DNA of 6,213 nucleotides from Candidatus Beckwithbacteria bacterium CG23_combo_of_CG06-09_8_20_14_all_47_9 (GTDB lineage: Bacteria; Patescibacteriota; Microgenomatia; UBA1400; CG1-02-47-37). Position 1 is the stretch's first letter. Each line of letters starts with the position of its first letter. Made by a program: the position numbers and the translations under genes. Of the stretch, positions 1 through 5,955 are shown one piece after another. The stretch is from contig PCSQ01000005.1 in assembly GCA_002772455.1 (NCBI GenBank), forward strand, positions 242 through 6,454, read 5' to 3'. The notes under the pieces were generated by a model. That model was not told the origin of the DNA. It ran no database searches and saw only the letters and a program-made list of their open reading frames with translations.

Positions 1-974
1 GATAGTTGATATTTGATTGATTTAAACGGAAATAAAGCAATCAAAGGGACATACCATAAATGAAACGGCTGGGAGAAAATCTTGGCGGTAAAAAACATCG
101 TCAGGAAAAAGATCAAACTGATTTTAATCGAACCAGCGTAGGTTTTCGGTTTTGGCCACTCATAAAGTAACACTAAAAACAGGCTCAAAGGAAAAACAAG
201 GCTGACTACTTTTTCGGCTGCTTGGGAAACCGGTCCGCGTAACTCGAAATCCGGCGGCTCGTTCCGCCGGGTTTCGCTGTGAGTGAAGTAGTTAATCGTT
301 TCGACCACAAAACCGGGAAAAGCGGCATACTTAATTCCCCGCTCGTTATTATAGACAAACATTACCCCTAAAGAGGATCGGAAAATTAGCAGCGGCAAAC
401 CCCACACCAGCAAAAAGCCTAAAATCATTTGCTTCCAGTCTTTTTTCAGGAAAACGACAGCGAGTGGAGCGGTTAACAGCTTAATCCCGGTCGACAGCCA
501 AAATAAAATCCAAAACAATATCCGCCTGGAACTATAAATAATCGCCAGACTTAAACTGCCGATAAAAATCCAATCAATCCCCTCGTAAAAAAAATCTTTG
601 GCAATTACCGGCGCCAAATTATAAAAAACCAAAGCAAAAATTTTTACGGCCGGTTCAGTGGTTAACCCGATGATCTGCCGAAAGATAAAATAGGAAATTA
701 GGATATCCAGTAAAAATATCTGCAGGCGGTAATTTTCGTAATAATGGCCGATGTTAGCCCGGTTCAGCATTTCCGGAACGTAAAGTAAGGGCAGAGTCGC
801 CGGCGGGTATTCGTACAAATGCTCAAAATAAGGGGGAATGCCGCTGGCCCACATGGACGCATAACGGCGATAATCGTGAAACACGTCGGAATAATTTTGC
901 GGCGGATTAGCCAGGATAAAAATCCGAGTGAGGAAAAAACCCAACCAGGCTAAAAGCAATAATTTGCGCTTCAT
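1..974 (-). CDS. GT87-like polytopic GT-C glycosyltransferase, 3' end beyond window (partial)
   Basis: The frame starts with ATG at 974 and stays open for 324 codons to the left edge, so the C-terminus is missing. The protein is strongly hydrophobic, with an N-terminal membrane segment (about residues 5-22) and roughly eight more (near 86-103, 109-125, 133-147, 151-176, 183-199, 255-271, 283-297, 305-317). After the first segment comes a loop with 'NYSDVFHDYRRYASMWASGIPPY' spread over residues 28-49, then YEYPPATLP (54-62). This D-x(n)-Y...G-x-PY...YPP pattern resembles GT87/DUF2029 mannosyltransferases, in which an early loop Asp is catalytic; D30 or D34 are candidates here. The late SQPFHLWYVPL (301-311) resembles the family's 'PQY-LW-LP' segment. 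By family it would transfer a sugar from a polyprenyl-phosphate donor on the outer face of the membrane. It overlaps the preceding GT39 gene by ATGA, with no Shine-Dalgarno visible, so coupled translation is likely. GT-C membership is fairly sure; the GT87 assignment and sugar are inferred. An imperfect hairpin falls in codons 233-243. Confidence 0.8.
   Translation of the reverse strand, partial: MKRKLLLLAWLGFFLTRIFILANPPQNYSDVFHDYRRYASMWASGIPPYFEHLYEYPPATLPLLYVPEMLNRANIGHYYENYRLQIFLLDILISYFIFRQIIGLTTEPAVKIFALVFYNLAPVIAKDFFYEGIDWIFIGSLSLAIIYSSRRILFWILFWLSTGIKLLTAPLAVVFLKKDWKQMILGFLLVWGLPLLIFRSSLGVMFVYNNERGIKYAAFPGFVVETINYFTHSETRRNEPPDFELRGPVSQAAEKVVSLVFPLSLFLVLLYEWPKPKTYAGSIKISLIFFLTMFFTAKIFSQPFHLWYVPLIALFPFKSIKYQL
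245..276. repeat. Imperfect inverted repeat (13-base arms, 6-base loop) inside the GT87-like gene
   Basis: The arms cgaaatccggcgg (245-257) and ccgccgggtttcg (264-276) pair at 12 of 13 positions around the loop ctcgtt; the single mismatch is t250 against g271. It falls in codons for ETRRNEPPDF (234-243), in the loop before a membrane segment. The stem has no U-run after it and lies mid-gene, so it is not a terminator. It could be chance in a Pro/Arg-rich loop or an inserted palindromic element. Confidence 0.5.
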
Positions 975-2410
975 GTTTTAATTACCCGGAAAGCGACACT
1001 GCCGTCGGGAAAATATATTTCTTTAATTATACCCTCACTGCCTGATGGAATATCTTCCGGTGAACCAATGATCAAAGTATTAGGCAATAATTTGTCACCA
1101 TCCAGTTTAACCGGTCGAAAAAGATACTTGATTGCCCCGCCCCAAAAAATTGATTGCGGCCGACGATCCTGATACCAATAGGTAAACACATAGGGCTGGC
1201 CGTAATAACTGCTGATAATGACTTTATCGACCCGGTCTTCCCATTCTCTGGCCACAACCGCTGCCTGTTTATAGCCATACTGCCAATCCCGGGCTGACTC
1301 GACCGGATAAATAATAAAGTATTGATAGAAAAAATATAAAGAATTAACTACTAGCAAAGTATATAAAATCAAACGCGATCGAGTTGAAAATTCTTTAATT
1401 CCGACTGCTGTTATAATTGTTAAAACCGGTAATAGTTGATAAGCCCGGATCGGATGCGGCACTTCAAAACCGATCATTGCCGGTACCGGGGCGGTTAATA
1501 ACCACCAAAATAAAACTCTTGACCAAGCTTTTTTTCGTTTTTTCCACAAAGCCATCAGACCAATAATAAAAAACGGCGCGGTCACAAATAAAAGCATGCC
1601 GGTTTGCCTCATTTGCGATCTACCTGTTTCTCCGCCGCTTAAAAATAACCATCGGGGCGACCAATGAGCCAAATAATTTTTAGCCAGAGTCAATGGTAGA
1701 TTATTGGCTGGCTGATAAAAAACCGAAGTCATGGCAAACCGCCGCCCGCCGGCGCCTAAACCGTCTTTAATCAGCGGATAGATGGCTGCCCCGGCAATCA
1801 CCCCGGCAATAATTAACCATCTCCAGACTGGCTTCAACGCCGACCGATAAATAATCAGTAAGCCCAAAACAAAGACCGGCACAAAAATTTTCGGACTTTG
1901 ATAACTGTACATTGATAAAACAAAACTGATAGCCGAACCGATTAATAAAATGGGCCGTTTTTCTCCCGCCAGCTTAAACAGATAAATGCCGGCCAGAATC
2001 CACATCAAAGCCAAGTTAGCTTCCAGTGCCGGCCGGGCCAGCAAAATATGCCAGGGAGAAATGGCCAGCAGTACCGCCGCCGCAAAACCACCAATAAAAT
2101 ACATTAAACCGACACTGGTAATTCCGGCCATCACCGAAACCAAACGGACACTAATCTCATTGCTGCCGAAAATGCCGACGACCGGCGCGGTTAAATAAAT
2201 GTATAACGGCGCTTTATAATCTCCGAATGACCGGAAACTGATGGGCCAGCGCGTCCCAAACTCATCCAGGTGCATTTCCCAAATGGTTTTTGCATTCCAG
2301 CCGATGGCGGCTTCATCCCAATTTAACGCCGGCGGCACCCGGCTTATCCTAAAAAACCCCAGTATTGCTGCCAACGATAAGACTAGGGCTATTTTTATTT
2401 TTTCAGCCAT
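971..2410 (-). CDS. GT39 (ArnT/PMT-like) polytopic membrane glycosyltransferase
   Basis: A 479-residue integral membrane protein with an N-terminal segment (about 5-20) and around ten more hydrophobic stretches to residue 362, followed by a soluble C-terminal domain (about 370-479). The first extracytoplasmic loop carries NWDEAAIGWNA (30-40) with the Asp-Glu pair at 32-33, the position of the catalytic acidic pair in PMT/ArnT-type GT-C enzymes, then SFRSFGDYKAPLYIY (58-72). Further landmarks are AISPWHILLARPALEANLA (116-134) and DWQYGYK (375-381). Such enzymes move a sugar from a polyprenyl-phosphate carrier to a lipid, glycan or protein outside the membrane; donor and acceptor cannot be read from sequence. 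The ATG at 2410 lies 16 bases inside the end of the upstream GT2 gene and has only a weak AGG upstream. The TGA at 971-973 overlaps the next start as ATGA. The stretch between membrane segments near residues 101-112 looks shorter than I expect for the family. It is likely full length. Confidence 0.88.
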   Translation of the reverse strand: MAEKIKIALVLSLAAILGFFRISRVPPALNWDEAAIGWNAKTIWEMHLDEFGTRWPISFRSFGDYKAPLYIYLTAPVVGIFGSNEISVRLVSVMAGITSVGLMYFIGGFAAAVLLAISPWHILLARPALEANLALMWILAGIYLFKLAGEKRPILLIGSAISFVLSMYSYQSPKIFVPVFVLGLLIIYRSALKPVWRWLIIAGVIAGAAIYPLIKDGLGAGGRRFAMTSVFYQPANNLPLTLAKNYLAHWSPRWLFLSGGETGRSQMRQTGMLLFVTAPFFIIGLMALWKKRKKAWSRVLFWWLLTAPVPAMIGFEVPHPIRAYQLLPVLTIITAVGIKEFSTRSRLILYTLLVVNSLYFFYQYFIIYPVESARDWQYGYKQAAVVAREWEDRVDKVIISSYYGQPYVFTYWYQDRRPQSIFWGGAIKYLFRPVKLDGDKLLPNTLIIGSPEDIPSGSEGIIKEIYFPDGSVAFRVIKT

Positions 2411-3240
2411 TTAATAATTGCCTGGACTAGGGCGGTCATAAAAACGCCCTTAGTCCGGTAGTTGGTAAAAATCAGATGATATGGCAACCAGAGAAAATGC
2501 TCTAAAAGTTTCCGGCCGCGGATATATTTCCAAACAAATAAAAACTGATTGCGCCGGGACATTAACTCCATTTGCCGCTGGCCGAAAACCGAGACGTTGG
2601 TAGTTTCGTGATTATGGAAAACCTGACTTTTCGGTTCAAATAATATTTTCCAGCCGTATTTTTCCCGCGCTTGCCAGGATAAATCAATATCCTCCCAATA
2701 AGCCGGTTTGTAGAGCGGGTCCATCCCGCCAATTTTAAGGTATTTTTCCCGGTCAAACGCCGACGAACCGCCGGTGGCCCAGCAGTTTTCCCCGGCCACC
2801 ACCGGCGCCGCAGAGTGGATTAAAAAACCGCGTTTAAATTGACAGCGATTCCGGCCGGAAAATTGCCCTTGTTTATCAATCTCCAGGCAGGAAACCGCAA
2901 AAACGTTTGGATCAGAAAAATGTTTGACCAGCGGCGCCAAAAAATTCGGATTCGGGGCCACATCGGAATTTAACAACACCACAATTTCGCCGCGGGCGGC
3001 TTTAAACCCGTTATTGCAGGAAACGGCAAACCGTTCGTTTTGCCGATTAACCACGACTTTTACATTAGGGAAGTTCTTTTTCAAAAATTTAACCGTGTCG
3101 TCCGGCGAAGCGTCATCGACCACAATAATTTCCGCCCCGGGACCTGCCTGCGCAGGCAGGCAAGCCCTAATTACTGCCGGTAAATGAGAAATTAAAGGCA
3201 GTTTCTGCCAATTAGGAATGACGATAGAAACGGTTTTCAT
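2395..3240 (-). CDS. Family 2 glycosyltransferase (GT-A fold), WED-motif type
   Basis: This 281-residue protein has the full GT2 signature. It starts TVSIVIPNW (3-11), then has EIIVVDDASPDDT (37-49) for nucleotide binding, RGEIVVLLNSDVAPNPNF (83-100) with NSD at 91-93 in the DxD position for metal-diphosphate binding, ATGGSSAFDREKYLKIGGMD (155-174) for the acceptor side, and YWEDIDLSWQAR (181-192) containing the presumed catalytic region. After HNHETT (209-214) the C-terminus is basic and hydrophobic (about 246-281) and may rest on the membrane. The role is cytoplasmic transfer of a sugar from a nucleotide donor onto a lipid-linked glycan; the sugar is unknown. The ATG at 3240 overlaps the GT4 stop as ATGA, with AT-rich sequence and no Shine-Dalgarno upstream, so translation is probably coupled. 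Residues 28-33 (LPAQAG) are encoded by a perfect 18-base palindrome just before the first strand-loop motif, which looks like an in-frame insertion. All catalytic motifs remain intact. Confidence 0.92.
   Translation of the reverse strand: MKTVSIVIPNWQKLPLISHLPAVIRACLPAQAGPGAEIIVVDDASPDDTVKFLKKNFPNVKVVVNRQNERFAVSCNNGFKAARGEIVVLLNSDVAPNPNFLAPLVKHFSDPNVFAVSCLEIDKQGQFSGRNRCQFKRGFLIHSAAPVVAGENCWATGGSSAFDREKYLKIGGMDPLYKPAYWEDIDLSWQAREKYGWKILFEPKSQVFHNHETTNVSVFGQRQMELMSRRNQFLFVWKYIRGRKLLEHFLWLPYHLIFTNYRTKGVFMTALVQAIIKWLKK
3143..3160. repeat. Perfect 18-bp palindrome inside the GT2 gene
   Basis: The bases cctgcctgcgcaggcagg form two 9-base arms with no spacer. The palindrome sits in frame in the GT2 gene and supplies the last base of Cys27 and most of LPAQAG (28-33), between the first helix and the EIIVVDD strand. 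Short CCTGCC/GGCAGG palindromes scattered within genes are something I recall from Patescibacteria genomes; one copy in this window cannot prove that it belongs to a dispersed family. The palindrome itself is certain; calling it a repeat element is inference. Confidence 0.55.
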
Positions 3241-4319
3241 AGATTAAATATTTTATGCGTCATTTGGCAGAATTTTTCCGGAGAAAAATCCTTGGCCCGA
3301 TTTTGCGCCCCCCGGGATAATTTTAACCTCAAGGCTTCATTATTAATTAAAGCCAGGGTTTGATCAATCAGCTCAATTTGATTTTGCCATAAATAGCCGT
3401 CGGTTGCCGGCTTAACAATTTCCGGCTGACCGCCTTGGTTAATGACTACCGGCACCGCTCCGGCCGCCATGGCTTCGATTGTGGAAATACCGAAGTGCTC
3501 GGATACCTGCGGGTTGCTTAGTTCATCCGTCCCGTAGCCGGTCGCGTGCCAGTAAATTTTGGCCCGGCCGTAGAGCTTAACTAACGATTTAAAATCAGTC
3601 TGCGGCAGTAAATCAATCGGGTAACCCCGGCTTAATTTTTTGACTTGCTTAAAATACTCCAAATTCTCCCCACCCGGCTCAACCGGGCCAATTAAAGCTA
3701 AGCGCCAATTTTTTAAACCCTGATCACACAATTTTTTAAATGTCTCTGCCAAAAAATCCTGGCGTTTGCAGTGCTGATTATGTTTGGTGGTAAACCAGCG
3801 GCCGACGTTAATAATCAAATTTTGTTTAATTTGCGGTTTAAACTGGGCCGCATCCACCGCTCCCCATTGGACAAAATTTATTTTAATCTTCCAAATTTTT
3901 TCCAAGGCCCGCTGACAAAAATAGGAATGGGTGGTTTTTACCGTCCAAGTGTTTAATTTTAACTTTTGCACCAGCCTTGGCGGCTGATTAAAGGGGATCA
4001 TGAAATGACAAATATTTCTTTTGGCGTGCGGCACAAAAAAACTGCCGTCGGTCAGGTAATAAAATACGTCATATTGCCCGGTAAACCGCCACCGTTCCCA
4101 AGCCGAATGGCCGGGACCAAACGGCCCGGCAACTAAATTCAAACCATCTAAATTTAAACTAAAATTTTTAGTTAACCTGGATTTTAACCCAACAGGAAAG
4201 CTGGATAAAACCAAATCCACCTGATGTTCCGGTAATAAACACCCGGCAATAGTTAATAAATAACGCTCGCCGCCGCCCAAAGTATTAGCGGCAAAAGGAC
4301 TATAGAGGCCGATCTTCAT
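3237..4319 (-). CDS. Family 4 glycosyltransferase (GT-B fold)
   Basis: With the ATG at 4319 the protein is 360 residues, the usual size for GT4. The N-terminal half opens MKIGLYSPFAANTLGGGERY (1-20), where GGGER (15-19) is the glycine-rich loop near the donor. The C-terminal Rossmann half starts near NLIINVGRW (167-175) and has EHFGISTIEAMAAGAVPVV (274-292), containing the E-x7-E motif (E274 and E282) that binds the nucleotide sugar, followed by GGQPEIV (296-302). It should act in the cytoplasm as a retaining transferase adding a sugar to a lipid-linked or protein acceptor; the specific sugar is not readable. An in-frame ATG at 4352 would add 11 residues (MFTSKFGNYSG), but these precede the conserved first strand, have no Shine-Dalgarno and would lengthen the overlap with the upstream gene from 20 to 53 bases, so 4319 is preferred. 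A GGGA lies about 12 bases upstream of it. The stop overlaps the next gene's start as ATGA. Confidence 0.9.
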   Translation of the reverse strand: MKIGLYSPFAANTLGGGERYLLTIAGCLLPEHQVDLVLSSFPVGLKSRLTKNFSLNLDGLNLVAGPFGPGHSAWERWRFTGQYDVFYYLTDGSFFVPHAKRNICHFMIPFNQPPRLVQKLKLNTWTVKTTHSYFCQRALEKIWKIKINFVQWGAVDAAQFKPQIKQNLIINVGRWFTTKHNQHCKRQDFLAETFKKLCDQGLKNWRLALIGPVEPGGENLEYFKQVKKLSRGYPIDLLPQTDFKSLVKLYGRAKIYWHATGYGTDELSNPQVSEHFGISTIEAMAAGAVPVVINQGGQPEIVKPATDGYLWQNQIELIDQTLALINNEALRLKLSRGAQNRAKDFSPEKFCQMTHKIFNL

Positions 4320-5052
4320 GCCGCTGTAATTCCCAAACTTGCTGGTAAACATAAAACCGGTTCATCGCTTGTATTAGAGCCTCCACCAAACCGACATAAC
4401 CATCCAAAAAGCCTAATTTTTTAAAATAACGGTGGCAAAATTCCCAAACCATCACCTTCATCAACCGCCACCAAGACACCGGCGGATGGCCGGCTTTAAC
4501 AAACTCAACCGCCTCTTTTTTGGTCCAAATTATACTTTTTGCCAGACACTCACTTAAATTATTATGGGAATAGTGCGTTAAGTAATTGGCAAAACTACCC
4601 AATAAACCGGTAAAGTGCGGCGATTCATGAACCGAACCGGAGTATTTTAGGAAATCTTTTACCCGAAACAACCGGGTCTGCCAATCCGGCCAATAGCCGC
4701 CGTGCTTCATTGCCCGGCCAAAAAAGTAGTTTAATCTTTTTACCCGGTAAGCCGAATAAGAATCAGTGATTATGGCCGCTTTGATCTCTTTGGCTAATTC
4801 AATCGGAACTCTTTCATCCGAATCGATCATTAAAACCCACGGATAGGTTGCCTGCTTTAGACCAAAATTTCTTTGACCGGAAAAACTAACCAGCTTCCTT
4901 TTGTAAATTCTGGCCGAGGCCGCCAATTTAAGAGTGTTATCAATCGAACCGCTATCCACCACGATAATTTCATCGCAAAAGCGTAATGACTGCAGGCAGT
5001 CACTAATCACTGCACCGCTATTATGAGTTAAAACCACGGCGCTCAATTTCAT
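4300..5052 (-). CDS. WaaE/KdtX-like family 2 glycosyltransferase
   Basis: This 250-residue soluble protein matches the WaaE-type branch of GT2 (the beta-1,4-glucosyltransferase group of lipopolysaccharide core synthesis). It starts KLSAVVLTHN (2-11), then DEIIVVDSGSIDNT (27-40), GQRNFGLKQATYPWVLMIDSDERV over 59-82 with the DSD metal-binding triad at 77-79, YRVKRLNYFFGRAMKHGGYWPDWQTRLFR over 102-130, GSVHESPH (139-146) and LTHYSHNNLSE (158-168). All are hallmarks of this branch. The C-terminal third is rich in Trp, Tyr, Phe and basic residues and could touch the membrane surface. The resemblance to an LPS-core enzyme describes the subfamily only: related proteins are widespread in organisms without LPS, and the sugar added here is unknown. 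The ATG at 5052 overlaps the upstream stop as ATGA. An AAGGG about 9 bases upstream of it is the best ribosome-binding site in the operon. The TAG stop at 4300-4302 lies 20 bases inside the next gene. Confidence 0.9.
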   Translation of the reverse strand: MKLSAVVLTHNSGAVISDCLQSLRFCDEIIVVDSGSIDNTLKLAASARIYKRKLVSFSGQRNFGLKQATYPWVLMIDSDERVPIELAKEIKAAIITDSYSAYRVKRLNYFFGRAMKHGGYWPDWQTRLFRVKDFLKYSGSVHESPHFTGLLGSFANYLTHYSHNNLSECLAKSIIWTKKEAVEFVKAGHPPVSWWRLMKVMVWEFCHRYFKKLGFLDGYVGLVEALIQAMNRFYVYQQVWELQRHEDRPL

Positions 5053-5948
5053 ATTAAACTGCCCTTGCCTAAACGGCGTAAATAAAAATCAATCACCCCT
5101 TTGCGCTCGCCGGGACGGCCGCTGATAATTTGCCGCAGGCTTTGACGCAATAGGGCAAATTTGGTCCGGGCACGGGCATATTTAAAACCAAACATTAAAC
5201 GGTTGCGGGTTAAATAATAGTCATGCAGCTTCGAGCCGGAGCCGGAACTGCCGGAGCTTTTGTGCCAAATCCGGCTTTGAGGGACAAACACCTGTTTAAA
5301 GCCGGCCAGTTGCACCCGGTGGGAAAAATCAGCGTCCTCCCAATAAAGAAAGTAAGCCGGATCAAGCAGGCCGATTTTGTCAAACACTTTCTTTTTAATC
5401 AGCACGCAGCAAAAATTGGCAAAATCAACCGTCTTGGTTTGCTCAAATTGACCGCGATCAACTTCGTCAACCCCCCCATGACGGCCAATCACTTCATTCC
5501 AGTCAAACTTGCCGCCGGCATACCAAATTACCCGGCCTCTCTCTCTGGGTTTATAGCGATCCTGATGATACTCATAGCCTCTGGCAAAATAAATTTTCGG
5601 CACGGCTAAATCGGCTTTAGCCGCCAATAAATACTTAAGGAATAACCGGTCGACCAAAACGTCATTATTCATCAGCAAAAAATAATCGGCCTTGTGCCGC
5701 AAACCGTATTTAATTCCCCGGTTGTTCCCGGCGGCAAAACCGGTGTTCTGCAAAGTAGTAATCAGCTTGATGTTCCGGTATTTTTTCAGCGCCTGTTTCA
5801 AACTGCCGTCGGGCACCGGGCTGTTATCGACTACCACAATCGTCTGCTTGACATTGTTCGGCAACGCCGCCTGTTTTAACGACTCGATCGTCTCCAGGGT
5901 CATTTTCGAATTCTGGTATTCCAAAATCACCGTGCACAGTTTAATCAT
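5049..5948 (-). CDS. Family 2 glycosyltransferase, rhamnosyltransferase (WbbL/RfbN) type
   Basis: This 299-residue GT-A enzyme shows TIVVVDNSP (36-44), NTGFAAGNNRGI (68-79), YFLLMNNDVLVD (89-100) with NND at 94-96 in the DxD position, WYAGGKFDW (142-150), DFANFCCVLIKKKVFDKIGLLD (175-196) and FLYWEDADFSHR (200-211). The NTG-AxGNN-G, MNND, and W-x-G-G-x-D combination is typical of the rhamnosyltransferase-like branch, so an inverting cytoplasmic transfer, possibly of a deoxysugar, is plausible but not proven. An odd Ser-Gly run (SSGSSGSGSK, 231-240) sits between the WED region and YYLTRNR (244-250), where these enzymes often have a variable loop. It is the first GT gene of the run: its ATG is 7 bases after the BRO-like stop, without a clear Shine-Dalgarno, and its TGA overlaps the next start as ATGA. 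The C-terminus (about 255-299) is strongly basic, which fits binding to an anionic membrane surface. It appears full length. Confidence 0.9.
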   Translation of the reverse strand: MIKLCTVILEYQNSKMTLETIESLKQAALPNNVKQTIVVVDNSPVPDGSLKQALKKYRNIKLITTLQNTGFAAGNNRGIKYGLRHKADYFLLMNNDVLVDRLFLKYLLAAKADLAVPKIYFARGYEYHQDRYKPRERGRVIWYAGGKFDWNEVIGRHGGVDEVDRGQFEQTKTVDFANFCCVLIKKKVFDKIGLLDPAYFLYWEDADFSHRVQLAGFKQVFVPQSRIWHKSSGSSGSGSKLHDYYLTRNRLMFGFKYARARTKFALLRQSLRQIISGRPGERKGVIDFYLRRLGKGSLI

Positions 5949-5955
5949 GAATGTC

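Noticed and set aside
1..970. Reading the left 970 bases as non-coding because no closed frame is found
   Set aside because: Translation of the minus strand from the ATG at 974 is open to the edge and gives a coherent membrane glycosyltransferase.
2849..2860. 12-bp palindrome ttccggccggaa in the GT2 gene
   Set aside because: Short and made of common GC-rich codons (SGR region of the protein); no spacing or sequence suggests an insertion.
4123..4145. GC-rich inverted repeat gccggg...cccggc in the GT4 gene
   Set aside because: Only 6-base arms, encoding the ordinary Gly-Pro-rich AGPFGPGH segment; no terminator-like U-run.
4320..4352. Upstream in-frame ATG at 4352 as the start of the GT4 gene
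   Set aside because: It adds 11 residues before the conserved MKIGLYSP strand, has no Shine-Dalgarno, and gives a 53-base overlap with the upstream gene; 4319 fits better.
4987..5002. Inverted repeat tgactg-cagg-cagtca resembling the CCTGCC-type palindrome
   Set aside because: Arms are only 6 bases and the codons spell CLQSL, a normal conserved segment of the GT2 N-terminus, so chance explains it.
5223..5609. Plus-strand open frame of 128 codons opposite the GT2 gene
   Set aside because: It lies fully antisense to a gene with clear motifs, resembles nothing I recognise and has no plausible start context; other plus-strand frames are similar shadows.
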